Source: Paenibacillus sp. BIHB 4019 (GTDB lineage Bacteria > Bacillota > Bacilli > Paenibacillales > Paenibacillaceae). Taken from it: a stretch of DNA of 64,000 nucleotides. Position 1 is the first letter of the stretch. Every line of letters starts with the position of its first letter. Positions 25,748-35,250 of the stretch are shown here, one piece after another. A program made the translations under genes and the position numbers. Under the pieces are notes generated by a model. The model saw only the letters and a list, made by a program, of their open reading frames with translations, had not been told where the DNA came from and ran no database searches. The stretch spans positions 4,822,501 through 4,886,500 of the forward strand of contig NZ_CP016808.1 in assembly GCF_002741035.1 (NCBI RefSeq), read 5' to 3'.

Positions 25748-27535
25748 TTGAAATCATTTCGTAAACCATTTTCTTTGCTGTTAGTGACGACGATGCTGAT
25801 CGTATCGACAGCAGCTTGTACATCGAACACGAACAATGGGCCGGGCAATACGGCCAGCACGGCACCATCAGCTGGAGGAGCAACCGAGACGGCTGGTAAC
25901 AGCCAGAAAGAAGAAATTACGCTTGATGTGTTCTCGATGCTGTCCAATTTCTCGGGCGAACAGACGGGCTGGTTTGCCAAAGTCATTAAAGATAAATTCA
26001 ATATTAATATGAACATTATTGCTTCGAACCTTGAAGGCGGCGGCGACGTCAAATTCGCCACGATGATGGCGGCAGGCAACCTTGGCGATTTAGTTATTTT
26101 CGGCGATGATGGCCAGAAGTATTTGGATTCAATCAAAGCAGGCATGCTTGTGGATTGGACGAAGGATGGTTTGCTGGACAGCAAGGGCCAAAATATTTTG
26201 AAATACGCACCGAAGGCGATTGAGAAAAATAAAGCGAACTTTGGCGGCGGTTCCAGCGTCTACGGCATCGGCTTTGATGTTGGCGACGACAAAACGGGCC
26301 CGTCCGAAGCGAAGGATTTGACCTACAACCCGAATTTGCGCTGGGACTTGTATGAGAAGCTGGGCAGACCGGAAATCAATTCGATGGAAGATTATTTGCC
26401 CGTGCTCAAGCAAATGCAGGAGCTGGAGCCGAAAAGCGAATCCGGCCGACCAACTTATGCATTCTCGATGTGGGCGGATTGGGATGGCAATATGATGGTG
26501 CTGACGAAAGCATGGGCAGGCATTCACGGCTTTGACGAGGGCGACGGCTTTAATCCTGGCGGCTTCTCGCTCGTTTCGGCCGACAAGGACGAATATCAAG
26601 GCGTGCTGGATGAAGATGGCTATTATATGCGCGGACTCAAGCTTTATTTTGACGCCAATCAAATGGGACTTGTTGACCCGGATTCCATGACGCAGAAGTT
26701 TGAGGATGTGGTGAACAAAATGAAGGATGGCCAGCTGCTGTTCACCTTCTTCCCATGGCTCGATGATACGTACAATACCGCAGAGCATATGGCAGCAGGA
26801 AAAGGCTTTGCGCTCGTTCCGTTCAAGGATGAGCGGACGTTCTCGTACGGCTACGATCCATATGGCGGCGGCCGCGTGTGGGCAATTGGCTCAAAAACGA
26901 AGTATCCGGATCGCGTGCTGGAGCTTATTGATTGGCTGTACAGCCCGGAAGGCAATATGATTTCCTCCAACGGACCAGAGGGTCTCAACTGGGAGCTGAA
27001 GGATGGCAAGCCGGTTCTGACTGCATTCGGCGAGCAGGCTCTTCCAGCAAATGATACAGCAGTACCGGAGGAGTTTGGCGGAGGCACGTGGAAGGATGGC
27101 ATGAGCCAGCTGAACAATACGACCTTCAAAAATACGAATATTAATCCCGACAATGGCGAGCCTTACGATTATAATCTATGGCAGTCAACGCTTGAGAAAT
27201 CGCCAACGAAGCTTGATCAAGACTGGAGAGCTGCGATGGGTGGCGCTCTGACGGCTAAAGATTATTTGGAGAAAAATAATCAGCTTGCCATCATGCGTCC
27301 GCTGTTCACTGGCACGCCGCCTTCCGTCATCAGCGATGAGCTGGAACAGAAGCGCGGCCAAGTGGCTCAGGTAATCAAGCAATTTTCGTGGAAAATGATT
27401 TTTGCAAAAAATGAAGCTGAATTCAACAAGCTGCGCCAGGAAATGCAGGGTAAGGCGAAAGGCCTTGGCTATGATGACGTGCTGGCGTGGAACGTTGAGC
27501 AAAATAAGAAAGTATTCGGCTATCGCAAGCAATAG
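25748..27535 (+). CDS. Extracellular solute-binding lipoprotein (LplA family)
   Basis: A 595-residue family 1 solute-binding lipoprotein. TTG 25748 lies 8 bases after GGGAGG. The signal peptide ends in lipobox STAAC, with the lipidated Cys at residue 24, followed by a Ser/Asn/Gly/Thr-rich tether. The remaining sequence has the long LplA-type two-lobed fold. It completes the importer with the two preceding permeases. The ligand is probably an oligosaccharide, but nothing local identifies it. The hairpin after the gene suggests the transport operon ends here. Confidence 0.9.
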   Translation: MKSFRKPFSLLLVTTMLIVSTAACTSNTNNGPGNTASTAPSAGGATETAGNSQKEEITLDVFSMLSNFSGEQTGWFAKVIKDKFNINMNIIASNLEGGGDVKFATMMAAGNLGDLVIFGDDGQKYLDSIKAGMLVDWTKDGLLDSKGQNILKYAPKAIEKNKANFGGGSSVYGIGFDVGDDKTGPSEAKDLTYNPNLRWDLYEKLGRPEINSMEDYLPVLKQMQELEPKSESGRPTYAFSMWADWDGNMMVLTKAWAGIHGFDEGDGFNPGGFSLVSADKDEYQGVLDEDGYYMRGLKLYFDANQMGLVDPDSMTQKFEDVVNKMKDGQLLFTFFPWLDDTYNTAEHMAAGKGFALVPFKDERTFSYGYDPYGGGRVWAIGSKTKYPDRVLELIDWLYSPEGNMISSNGPEGLNWELKDGKPVLTAFGEQALPANDTAVPEEFGGGTWKDGMSQLNNTTFKNTNINPDNGEPYDYNLWQSTLEKSPTKLDQDWRAAMGGALTAKDYLEKNNQLAIMRPLFTGTPPSVISDELEQKRGQVAQVIKQFSWKMIFAKNEAEFNKLRQEMQGKAKGLGYDDVLAWNVEQNKKVFGYRKQ

Positions 27536-27565
27536 GGGCATCGAATCCAATCAGCAAATAATTAA

Positions 27566-27589
27566 TAGCCCCGCCAACTGGCGGGGCTA
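27566..27589. terminator. G+C-rich hairpin after the binding-protein gene
   Basis: TAGCCCCGCC-AACT-GGCGGGGCTA, a perfect 10-base-pair stem. It lacks a T run, so it may be an mRNA-stabilising 3-prime hairpin rather than a strong terminator. Confidence 0.6.
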
Positions 27590-27801
27590 ATTACGTCCTA
27601 CGGCAGACGTGAGCCTGTGCGATCCGCTATTGACTGGGCCTGCATTTGGCAGCAAAGAAAATTGCGGAAAGCGTTCATTCCCCTCTTGCATAAATGGCAA
27701 GCCAATCGTAAGATAATAACAAGATTTTCTAACTCTAGTAAATGAACGTAAAAAATATAGCTCTGTCAGCGACATGTCCGAAAGAGAGGGATTAGCCCGC
27801 G

Positions 27802-29556
27802 ATGTCAGCACAACAGCCGGTGCTTCATAACCGCTTTGCGGCCCGTTCCTTGCGGCGCACCTTAATTTTTTATGTGATGCTGGGCTGCCTGCTGCCGCTC
27901 GTTCTGGTCGGCTTTCTGACGTATTCCTCCATCTATGCGATCTTCTCCAACAAAATTCAAAGCGGAATTAGCGCCAGCCTGGGTCAAGAGGCGGTAAATC
28001 TTGAAAACGCTATCAACAATCTTGACTTTGCCTCCAAGCAATTTGCGCTCGATGGCCAAATCGTAGACGAGGTTTCTGAATTTTTGCAGGAGCGGCAAAT
28101 TTCACGCAAATCCCAAATGATGACCGCCATTGATCAGAAAATCAATCTCGTTAATTTCACAAACCCTTATTTGGGCTTGACCGCTTACATTATGCCAGGC
28201 GAAGAAAACCCGGTGCTGTTTTCCAACTTGGCAATGAATCCGAACTTTGACAGCGAAGCGCTGCCTTTGTTTATTCATTATAATGGCGCGGATTATTATG
28301 GGCCGCATCCAACGCAGTACAGCTCCAGCAGCAATATGGTGTTCTCCGAGCAGCGCATCGTTCGGGTAGGCGGCGAGCATAAGCTGTATATTTATTTAGA
28401 AACGAACTACAATTTATTTCGCAGCATTTTGCAGCAGCAGACCTACGGCATGAAGGTTACTCATGTGCTTGTCAATGAGCAGGGCAGCATGACGTATATG
28501 GAGGACGAGAGCATGCCGATGCAGGTGCGGGACGCGGTAGATGCCGGTTTTCCCGAGCTGCATAAGGAAGTGGCGGATTATCATTTGTTCCGTTATCCAA
28601 GCGCCCAAGGCTGGCAGCTTATAGCGGTCGTCAGCAAATCGGCCTTTAACAGCGAAATGTATGCCTGGCTGGGCAAAATGCTCGTGCTGGCTTGCTCCAC
28701 GCTCGTCTTTGCGCTGCTGCTGGCGCTGTTCATTTGGAAGCAGATTTATCGGCCGCTGCGCAAGGTCAATGTAGAAATTGTGCGCATGGCGGAAAATCGC
28801 ACAAGCCCGGTTGCTTTTACCAATGTCGAGGAGTTCGACTTCGTGCTTAATAATTTTCAAAATATGAAAACGACAATTAATGATTTGATTGCTGAGGTTG
28901 CCAACAAGGAAAAGCAAAAAGGGCAATTCGAAATTGAAAAGCTGCTGAGCCAGATTAATCCGCATTTTTTGCATAATACGCTTAATACGGTACAGTGGCT
29001 GGCACGGATGAACGGGCAGAAGGAAATTGATAAGCTGGTTACGCTGCTCGTCAAGGTGCTGCATTATAATTTGGGCAAGCAAAGCTTGATTGTAACCGTT
29101 GATGAAGAGATTGAAGCGATGACGAATTATATGGAGCTGCAGCGCATTCGTTATGATTATGAATTTGAATTTCAGCTCAACGTTGCCGATGAGGTGCTGC
29201 AGGTTGCGGTTCCGCGTTTTCTGCTGCAGCCGCTCGTCGAAAATGCCATTTACCATGGAATGAGCGATCGTACTGGGCGCATCGTTATTACGATAGAGCC
29301 TGTTGGCCTTGCAGAGATGCTGCTGCGGGTAGAGGACAATGGCTCCGGCATTGAGCCGGAGACGATTGCAAAGCTGCTGTCTGGTGACGACAGCAAGGCG
29401 AAGCGCGGGCTTGGCATTGGGCTGTCCTATGTGAACCGGATGCTGCGGCAATTTTATAATGGGCAGATGCAGTTTCGCATTGAGAGCGAGCTGGGGCAAG
29501 GAACGGTAGTAACCATCGTGATTCCGCGTAAAGCGAAGGAGGAGTTCGATGATTAA
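27802..29556 (+). CDS. Sensor histidine kinase (YesM/LytS type)
   Basis: A 584-residue membrane sensor. A TM helix at about 19-43 is followed by a large extracellular sensor domain (about 45-290), a second TM helix (about 294-318), a HAMP-like linker, the His_kinase domain with phospho-acceptor His388 (INPHFLHNTLN), and an HATPase_c domain (PRFLLQPLVENAIYHG, VEDNGSGI, RGLGIGLSYVNRML). It overlaps its cognate regulator gene by 8 bases. The location next to permease and binding-protein genes suggests it senses the transported sugar, perhaps with the second binding protein. Confidence 0.92.
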   Translation: MSAQQPVLHNRFAARSLRRTLIFYVMLGCLLPLVLVGFLTYSSIYAIFSNKIQSGISASLGQEAVNLENAINNLDFASKQFALDGQIVDEVSEFLQERQISRKSQMMTAIDQKINLVNFTNPYLGLTAYIMPGEENPVLFSNLAMNPNFDSEALPLFIHYNGADYYGPHPTQYSSSSNMVFSEQRIVRVGGEHKLYIYLETNYNLFRSILQQQTYGMKVTHVLVNEQGSMTYMEDESMPMQVRDAVDAGFPELHKEVADYHLFRYPSAQGWQLIAVVSKSAFNSEMYAWLGKMLVLACSTLVFALLLALFIWKQIYRPLRKVNVEIVRMAENRTSPVAFTNVEEFDFVLNNFQNMKTTINDLIAEVANKEKQKGQFEIEKLLSQINPHFLHNTLNTVQWLARMNGQKEIDKLVTLLVKVLHYNLGKQSLIVTVDEEIEAMTNYMELQRIRYDYEFEFQLNVADEVLQVAVPRFLLQPLVENAIYHGMSDRTGRIVITIEPVGLAEMLLRVEDNGSGIEPETIAKLLSGDDSKAKRGLGIGLSYVNRMLRQFYNGQMQFRIESELGQGTVVTIVIPRKAKEEFDD

Positions 29557-30970
29557 AGCGATTGTAGTCGATGATGAGCGTTTGGTGCGCAAAGGCTTTA
29601 TTTCGTTGTTCGACTGGTCGATGTTCGGCATTTCGATCGTTGGCGAGGCGGGGGATGGAAAAGCAGCGCTGGAGCTATTGGAGCAAACGGAGGTTGATCT
29701 CGTATTCACCGATATTACGATGCCGCAGTTATCCGGCTTTGAGCTGATCGAGCAAATTAAGCAGCGCTTTCCCACCATTCGCAGCGTCGTGCTGACCTGC
29801 CATCATGAGTTTGATTATGTCCAGGAGGCGCTGCGGCTGGGAGCCATTGATTATATTGTGAAGACGCTGCTTGAGCCCGATAAAGCGGATGATGTGATGC
29901 AAAGAATCGTTCAGCGCTTTCAGTGGGAAAACAGCTTTCGCTCGGGGGCGGAGCTGGGCTCCGCAGCGGAGCGGATGAAGGCGGATGCGGCGCTGGTGTG
30001 TTATCCGCTAGAGGAAGGGGCAGGGAAAGAGGAGCTGTGCCGGCTGCCAGTCTTGAAAAATTTTACGCTGCTTGAGCTGAAAGGGCTATGGTTGATCCCG
30101 CTGCCGCATCTTACCCCGGACTCCGAATGGCAGCGCGAGCTGGCCCAGCTGTTAAAGGGCCGATTTCATTATGCTGTCGTTACGGGGCTGCAAGAGAAGG
30201 AGCTGGCTGATGTGAAGCGTTTGCTGGAGGAGCGCTTTGCTGCCGTAATGTTTTATAAGGCGTCCGGCCAGCAGGACAGAATTCAAATGAGCTTTGGCGA
30301 GCTTCAGCAGTTTGCGGCATCCACTGACCAGGAGGTTCAGCTTCTGCTGCTTGATGCTGATATGGCTGATTTGCGCTGGGCGCTTTATCCCGCTGCATGG
30401 GAAACGTTCATAAGCCGTTTGGAGCAGCTGCGGGCGAGCGAGGAGCAGCTGATGCAATGGGGGCAAAGCTTATGCCAAAGCTGGGCCGCACTGCTCATGC
30501 AGCCAAGTGAGGCGGAAGGGCTTCGCGCGGAGCTAGGGCGTTCGCGTTGCTGGCAGGACTTTAAAAGCTGGCTGCGCCGCTTCTCGGATTATGCCCAGCG
30601 CAGAATGCTAGCGCTGTCGCTTTCCAAAGAGGTGTTTCAGTGCATGCTGCGTGCAACGGTCTATATTCGCCGTGAAGCGGCCGGCAAGCTTAATCAGGTT
30701 GATGTGGCGGATTATGTAAAAATGAGCCGGAGCTATTTTAGCGGCTGCTTCGCCCGTTTTGCCGGGATGCCCTTTGGCGTTATGCTTCGCGGCATAAGAA
30801 TGGAGCGTGCGAAAGAACTGCTGCTCACGACAGAAATGCCCGTCTACGAAATTGCTTGCGCTGTAGGCTTTGAGGATGATAAATATTTCAGCAAGCTGTT
30901 CCGCGAGCTGGTAGGCAGCCTGCCTAGCGAGTTCCGTGCCGAGCGAGTGCGTATGGGCGGATATTATTAG
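29549..30970 (+). CDS. AraC-type response regulator (YesN family)
   Basis: A 473-residue regulator. The receiver at 1-120 is intact: VVDDE, phospho-acceptor Asp55 in FTDITMPQ and the Lys in YIVKTLL. A long, poorly conserved central region (about 130-365) follows. Two AraC helix-turn-helix motifs end the protein (LNQVDVADYVKMSRSYFSGCF and MPVYEIACAVGFEDDKYFSKLF). It starts inside the kinase gene behind AAGGAGG. The direct repeats at 23547 and 23568 are candidate sites for activation of the permease operon. Confidence 0.92.
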   Translation: MIKAIVVDDERLVRKGFISLFDWSMFGISIVGEAGDGKAALELLEQTEVDLVFTDITMPQLSGFELIEQIKQRFPTIRSVVLTCHHEFDYVQEALRLGAIDYIVKTLLEPDKADDVMQRIVQRFQWENSFRSGAELGSAAERMKADAALVCYPLEEGAGKEELCRLPVLKNFTLLELKGLWLIPLPHLTPDSEWQRELAQLLKGRFHYAVVTGLQEKELADVKRLLEERFAAVMFYKASGQQDRIQMSFGELQQFAASTDQEVQLLLLDADMADLRWALYPAAWETFISRLEQLRASEEQLMQWGQSLCQSWAALLMQPSEAEGLRAELGRSRCWQDFKSWLRRFSDYAQRRMLALSLSKEVFQCMLRATVYIRREAAGKLNQVDVADYVKMSRSYFSGCFARFAGMPFGVMLRGIRMERAKELLLTTEMPVYEIACAVGFEDDKYFSKLFRELVGSLPSEFRAERVRMGGYY

Positions 30971-31031
30971 CATACAAAGGGCAAGCGGCGGTTGAGCCGG
31001 CGGCAATCCAAGGGGAAATGGAGGGGGAGCA

Positions 31032-32708
31032 ATGAAAGCGAGATTAGCTTTGCTTATAATGGCTGTGCTGCTGCTGACCGGAGCTTGTACAGGCAATAAT
31101 AGCCCGGCGCAGACGAGCGGCCTGCCAGGGGATGAACGGGCAGACAGCAGCGCGGAGCCACTCGCTTATGGAAGCATGCCAGAGCGGGTCAGCGTCCGGG
31201 TAGGGTTCAAAATACCCGAATCCCGTTTATCCGGCAGCGACACCAATGACAACAACCCCATTTCCCGCTACTTGGATCAATTGACGAATATAAAGGTCGT
31301 TCATGCTTGGGAAGCGAAGGGCGACGATGCCTTTGAGCAAAAAATCAGCTTTGCCATTGCAAGCAATGATATGCCTGATGCAATGGTCGTTGACCGCGCC
31401 CAGCTGCGGAAGCTTATCGACAATGACATGATTCAGGATTTAACGGGTACGTATGCGGCATACAGCTCCAAGCTGGTACGCGATATTTATGCTTCATCGG
31501 GCGGCAAGGCGCTGGAGGAGGCTTCGCGTGATGGCAAGCTTTACGGCCTGCCTAATGTGGCAATTGAGATGGATGCGGTCACCCTGCTATGGGTGCGCCA
31601 GGATTGGCTGGACCGTCTAGGGCTGAAGCCGCCGAAGACGCTTCGCGATATTGAAGAGATCGCCCGTGCCTTCGTACAGCGCGACCCTGATGGCGACGGC
31701 AAGGCGAATACCGTCGGTATAGCCGGCGACAAAATTGTCGTATTCGGGCAGAAGCCGAATCCAAGCGGCTTTGATTCTATTTTTCATTCATTCCATGCGT
31801 TTCCGAAAAATTGGACGAGGGATACAGATGGCAATGTCGTATACGGCTCGATTACACCGGAGAGCAAGGCTGCGCTCGCCCAGCTGGCCGATTGGTACAA
31901 GCAAGGGCTGATCGACAAACAGTTTGTGCTGTATCGGGAGTCGGAGGAGCCGATTGTGGACGGCAGAGCAGGGATGTTTTTTGGGCCGTGGTGGATGCCT
32001 TATTGGCCGTTATCAGAGGCAGTAGCCCAGAATACGAAAGCAGAGTGGCGCGCTTATGCGGCTCCGGTTGATGCGAACGGGGAGTATGTGACCCATACTG
32101 CACCGGTAACGGATCGTTATCTCGTTGTGCGTAAAGGCTATGAGCATCCTGAGGCGGTCGTTAAGCTGCTCAATGTATTTACCCGCCTGGAGCGTAGGCT
32201 GGACCCGAACATTCAGGAAATCCAATGGCTGGATGAATATGCATCCCAGTCCGGCGTGCAGCTGCGCCATTATTATCCGTTCGACCTGCTGCTTGATTAT
32301 TCGGATGCGGTAGACAGCCGTTATGATAAGTTGCAGGGCGTGCTGGAAGGCAAGCTTGACCCGTCGACGCTTGATCCCGACTCTTACCAGCTGTATGAAA
32401 TGACGGAAACCGAGCATCAGAACCCGAAGAAAAATTTGGATGCATGGAAGCCCGCAGCAGCTTACGAATATGGCGTCGGTGTCATACGAAAAACGCCCAT
32501 GATTAAAGTAAACAGCGTTTTCTACGGCACAACACCAGCGATGGGCACAAAATGGGCCGCACTGGAGCGGCTGGAAAACGAGACCTATTTGAAAATCATT
32601 GTTGGCGACCAAAGCTTGGACAGCTTTGATGAATTCGTCAAGCAGTGGAGCCTGCAGGGCGGGGATGAGATCACGAAGGAGATTGCGGCGCGTATTTCCG
32701 AGGAATAG
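31032..32708 (+). CDS. Second solute-binding lipoprotein next to the kinase/regulator pair
   Basis: A 558-residue lipoprotein with lipobox LTGAC (Cys19) and an LplA-type fold. A DPDGDGKAN loop resembles the calcium-binding loop common in this family. It starts at ATG 31032 behind GGAGGGGGAG, 61 bases after the regulator gene, so it is probably co-expressed with the two-component system rather than with the permeases. It is a relative of the lipoprotein at 47377, which also adjoins a kinase/regulator pair. It may present ligand to the kinase instead of, or as well as, serving transport. Confidence 0.88.
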   Translation: MKARLALLIMAVLLLTGACTGNNSPAQTSGLPGDERADSSAEPLAYGSMPERVSVRVGFKIPESRLSGSDTNDNNPISRYLDQLTNIKVVHAWEAKGDDAFEQKISFAIASNDMPDAMVVDRAQLRKLIDNDMIQDLTGTYAAYSSKLVRDIYASSGGKALEEASRDGKLYGLPNVAIEMDAVTLLWVRQDWLDRLGLKPPKTLRDIEEIARAFVQRDPDGDGKANTVGIAGDKIVVFGQKPNPSGFDSIFHSFHAFPKNWTRDTDGNVVYGSITPESKAALAQLADWYKQGLIDKQFVLYRESEEPIVDGRAGMFFGPWWMPYWPLSEAVAQNTKAEWRAYAAPVDANGEYVTHTAPVTDRYLVVRKGYEHPEAVVKLLNVFTRLERRLDPNIQEIQWLDEYASQSGVQLRHYYPFDLLLDYSDAVDSRYDKLQGVLEGKLDPSTLDPDSYQLYEMTETEHQNPKKNLDAWKPAAAYEYGVGVIRKTPMIKVNSVFYGTTPAMGTKWAALERLENETYLKIIVGDQSLDSFDEFVKQWSLQGGDEITKEIAARISEE

Positions 32709-32718
32709 TTATCCATGC

Positions 32719-32766
32719 ACGGGCAATAACCGGCTGGGCCCCATGCCCCCCGCCGGTTATTGCCGT
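32719..32766. terminator. Long G+C-rich hairpin
   Basis: CGGGCAATAACCGGC / GCCGGTTATTGCCG with a 17-18-base loop. No T run follows, but it sits exactly between the lipoprotein gene and the convergent sporulation genes. Confidence 0.6.
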
Positions 32767-32868
32767 GTCTGTATCCGCCTGCCCCTTTATTGCTAGTGCT
32801 GCTTAAATGAAGCTGGCTTTAAAGCAAGCCGTATCAATATGCGCTAACGTGCAATGGCGTGAATAAGC

Positions 32869-33003
32869 TTAGAAGCAGAAGGTACGCAAGATGATAACTA
32901 GCAAAATAAAGAGAACGAGAATTGTGCCCGTATTTGTCCAACAACTGTTGGCACCAGCGATTGGACCGCAACCTACGTTAGCGCCTGCTACAGGGTATCC
33001 CAC
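32869..33003 (-). CDS. YjcZ-like small sporulation membrane peptide
   Basis: A 44-residue peptide starting at GTG 33003, 9 bases after AGGAGG. A Gly/Ala/Asn/Cys-rich head (GANVGCGPIAGANSCW) is followed by a single hydrophobic helix TGTILVLFILLVIILRTFCF. This layout matches the YjcZ family of short sporulation proteins in Bacillales, which are often Gly/Tyr-rich with a terminal VLFILLVII segment. It follows the gerP operon on the same strand but is separated by about 200 bases and a hairpin. The exact role is unknown. Confidence 0.72.
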   Translation of the reverse strand: MGYPVAGANVGCGPIAGANSCWTNTGTILVLFILLVIILRTFCF

Positions 33004-33130
33004 TATTAACAACCTCCTGAATGGTTTTGTTAGTGTGAAGCTTTTGTTCACATGGTTAATGTATGCCGGAGGCGTATGGAAAAATTGGACGTTTGTACCG
33101 TCACATTTGCATTTCAGCTAATGCCTAGTT

Positions 33131-33167
33131 AAAAAAACGGAAGCTTGGCAAGGGCATATTGCCTTGC
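33131..33167 (-). terminator. Possible terminator of the gerP operon
   Basis: On the minus strand GCAAGG / CCTTGC with an 8-base loop, then a run of seven T about 10 bases on. The distance to the T run weakens the call. Confidence 0.4.
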
Positions 33168-33206
33168 AGGTATTTCGTACAGATCAGCTATGGACTATGC
33201 TGCCAT

Positions 33207-33665
33207 TCACCTATACAGCGCAGGCTTGACCGGAGGAAGCGGGCAGCCGATACCGGGTACTGGAATAGGACGCTTGAACTGGCGAATATGTTTAATCCGC
33301 GCTTCGGCGATCGTTTCCATCGCATTCCCCGCTTGTACGCTCGATGATGAGCCCATCGCAATAATATAAACGCAGCCAACCATGATCCGCGGGCAATGAT
33401 TGGTGCGCTTAACATGAACGATGTCTTTAGCCGGGCCATCAAAATCATCAAAGCTTGGAAACGACTGGGTGAATAAATCATATGATTCAAAATAAACATC
33501 GCCCGCCCGAGTGTGGTCAATTTCCCGCTGCAGCGCAAGCGCGCGAAGCTTCGGCGTCGATTGCCCGCGATCTCCGAGCTGGACGATAGCCGATCCCGAG
33601 GCGCTAATAATCGTCAAACCGCCAACCTCAGCTGTACGAATCGGGTAGTCGAGCGGGAAGCTCAT
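33207..33665 (-). CDS. gerPE: Spore germination protein GerPE
   Basis: A 152-residue protein matching GerPE by its start (RTAEVGGLTIISASGSAIVQLGD), by an internal acidic middle section, and by its position fifth in a gerP operon. GerP proteins act in the spore coat and are needed for small germinants to reach the inner receptors. Its start overlaps the gerPD stop by 4 bases. No gerPF follows. Confidence 0.85.
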   Translation of the reverse strand: MSFPLDYPIRTAEVGGLTIISASGSAIVQLGDRGQSTPKLRALALQREIDHTRAGDVYFESYDLFTQSFPSFDDFDGPAKDIVHVKRTNHCPRIMVGCVYIIAMGSSSSVQAGNAMETIAEARIKHIRQFKRPIPVPGIGCPLPPVKPALYR

Positions 33666-33877
33666 GCCAAGCCTTCCCCTTCCGCGCTGCTGGCGCCACC
33701 TGGTTCTGGAAAAGGTGCGAGCGGACCAACGATTACGGATTCAGGCGGTGTATCAAAAATGGAATAAAGCGTAACATAGTCGCTATCGCCGATCTGAAAA
33801 TGCGATGCGCTGGATATACCGAGTATGTCAACTTTACCGACGCTTAGGCAATCATTGTGTACGACAAATTTAATCAT
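33662..33877 (-). CDS. gerPD: Spore germination protein GerPD
   Basis: A 71-residue protein: VHNDCLSVGKVDILGISSASHFQIGD with the SSASxFQIGD pattern shared by GerPB/PD. The tail is Pro/Gly-rich. It is a coat-located germination protein, overlapped by gerPC at the start (8 bases) and by gerPE at the end. Confidence 0.85.
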   Translation of the reverse strand: MIKFVVHNDCLSVGKVDILGISSASHFQIGDSDYVTLYSIFDTPPESVIVGPLAPFPEPGGASSAEGEGLA

Positions 33878-34529
33878 GGGCTTCCCTTACGCCTCCATTC
33901 TGTAATTGCTGCATATATTGAAGCATTGCCGCATCGGCATCGCGAGCGGTTTTGGCGAACACCTCGGCTCGGTTTTGCTGGGCAGCGGTTTCCTCGCTAA
34001 CCCCATCCTGGCGGGGCAGTGACCTTGCGTAATATTGGATGCGCGCAGGCATTTGGCTGCGGATATCGGACAAAATGAGTCTGCGGTGATGGGGATCAAG
34101 CGGCATGCAAAACTGCTTTTCCATTTGCATCAGCTTCTGTGCGCCTTCATTGTCGATATACTGATTCAAATCATTTTGAATCGGAGCATAGGGATCTGTT
34201 GGGTGAGCTGCACCATTAGGCGGAGCGGGATAGACGAGCGGCTTGGATATGGCCATCTGCTCAATATCGCCATTCATATCCGGCGATCCCTGCGGCGTCA
34301 TGCCGATATTGAGCGTGCCTTCAAGCTTTTCTACCTTTAACTGGTCAAAATGGTACTGCAAATTTTCCACATTATAAGTAGGTTTCGCTTCAAGCTTTTT
34401 GAGCTGCTCGCAGATGGCCGCAAGCTGCTGCTCCAACGCAGTGATGCTTTCCTGCTGGCATTGGAGCTGCTTTGCGACGTCGAGCGACCAGGCCTGCCAT
34501 GGCGACAGCTGATTTGGCTGCTGCTGCAT
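33870..34529 (-). CDS. gerPC: Spore germination protein GerPC
   Basis: A 219-residue protein, the largest in the operon. Residues about 20-50 form a Gln/Leu-rich coiled coil (QESITALEQQLAAICEQLKK). KPTYNVENLQYHFDQLKVEKLEGTLNIG is the conserved GerPC core. It starts at 34529, 18 bases after gerPB, behind AAAGGAGG (complement). It is predicted to act in the spore coat with the other GerP proteins. Confidence 0.87.
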   Translation of the reverse strand: MQQQPNQLSPWQAWSLDVAKQLQCQQESITALEQQLAAICEQLKKLEAKPTYNVENLQYHFDQLKVEKLEGTLNIGMTPQGSPDMNGDIEQMAISKPLVYPAPPNGAAHPTDPYAPIQNDLNQYIDNEGAQKLMQMEKQFCMPLDPHHRRLILSDIRSQMPARIQYYARSLPRQDGVSEETAAQQNRAEVFAKTARDADAAMLQYMQQLQNGGVREAHD

Positions 34530-34547
34530 CGTTGAAACCTCCTTTCC

Positions 34548-34751
34548 TTAGGTCGGATTGGGCAGCGGAACGAAGGAGAGCGGATTTTCGCCCCCCAGTT
34601 GGGCGGCTGGTCCTGTGAAGCCGCCCGTATTATACAGCTGGGACAAGGAGCGAATGGAGCCTGCGCTGCCTATTTGCAGGACAGAGCTGTTCGAAACGCT
34701 GTCCACGCGGAGCTGATGAATCGTAATCGTCTGATGAACGGTCCAATTCAT
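34548..34751 (-). CDS. gerPB: Spore germination protein GerPB
   Basis: A 67-residue protein (TITIHQLRVDSVSNSSVLQIGSAG then SQLYNTGGFTGPA). The INVHQxxxxSISNSSVFQIG-type core identifies GerPB. Its start overlaps the gerPA stop by 4 bases. Confidence 0.87.
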   Translation of the reverse strand: MNWTVHQTITIHQLRVDSVSNSSVLQIGSAGSIRSLSQLYNTGGFTGPAAQLGGENPLSFVPLPNPT

Positions 34752-34987
34752 ACGACATTGACCCCGCTCGCAACTTCATTTTGCGTGCTGTCCTGTACGT
34801 CTGGATCAAGCGTATTTGTGGCGCTTACGGCGTTGTTGGAATTCGTCAGACTGCCGGTAAGGAAGGAGCCTGAGCCAGCATAGGTTTTGGAAGTGCTGGA
34901 GGGCGACATTTGCACGGCGTCGCCAAACTGGACGATGGAGCTGGAGCCGACGCTAACGATTTTTACGAATCCGACTATAGCGGGCAT
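34748..34987 (-). CDS. gerPA: Spore germination protein GerPA (GerPA/GerPF family)
   Basis: A 79-residue protein of the GerPA/GerPF family (MPAIVGFVKIVSVG, IVQFGDAVQMSP, SKTYAGSGSFLTG, NAVSATNTLDPDVQD). The start at 34987 has AGGAGG 8 bases upstream. It is first in the operon and therefore called GerPA, but the ATNTxDxDVxD tail is also found in GerPF. A sigma-K-type promoter lies about 40 bases upstream. Confidence 0.85.
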   Translation of the reverse strand: MPAIVGFVKIVSVGSSSIVQFGDAVQMSPSSTSKTYAGSGSFLTGSLTNSNNAVSATNTLDPDVQDSTQNEVASGVNVV

Positions 34988-35024
34988 AGCAAAGACCTCC
35001 TTGCTGCTAAGCGTATGGTTGTAA

Positions 35025-35051
35025 TATCGTATGCGGCATTCGCCCAGAGGT
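35025..35051 (-). promoter_or_regulatory. Sigma-K-type promoter of the gerP operon
   Basis: On the minus strand AC, a 16-base spacer and CATACGATA match the mother-cell sigma-K pattern (AC-N16-CATANNNTA), as expected for gerP expression late in sporulation. Confidence 0.65.
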
Positions 35052-35250
35052 TCCCTGCTGGATATATGTTGAGACCTTGCGCCTAATATGTGGCTGTTTG
35101 AATCCTTCATGGGAAAGAACAGCGATATTTGCAGTTACTGAAAAGCCATATCTCCTTTACTTTTGTTTTGCCGCAGAAGCAGCTAAAGAGGTATCCGCCT
35201 AACTGGGCGGCGCATATAGTGGAGATAGGCCGGGAGGTGGGAGGCAAACG

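Noticed and set aside
28414..29778. 454-codon open frame on the minus strand
   Set aside because: It lies entirely opposite the kinase and regulator genes, lacks a recognisable domain and is an antisense shadow of codon bias.
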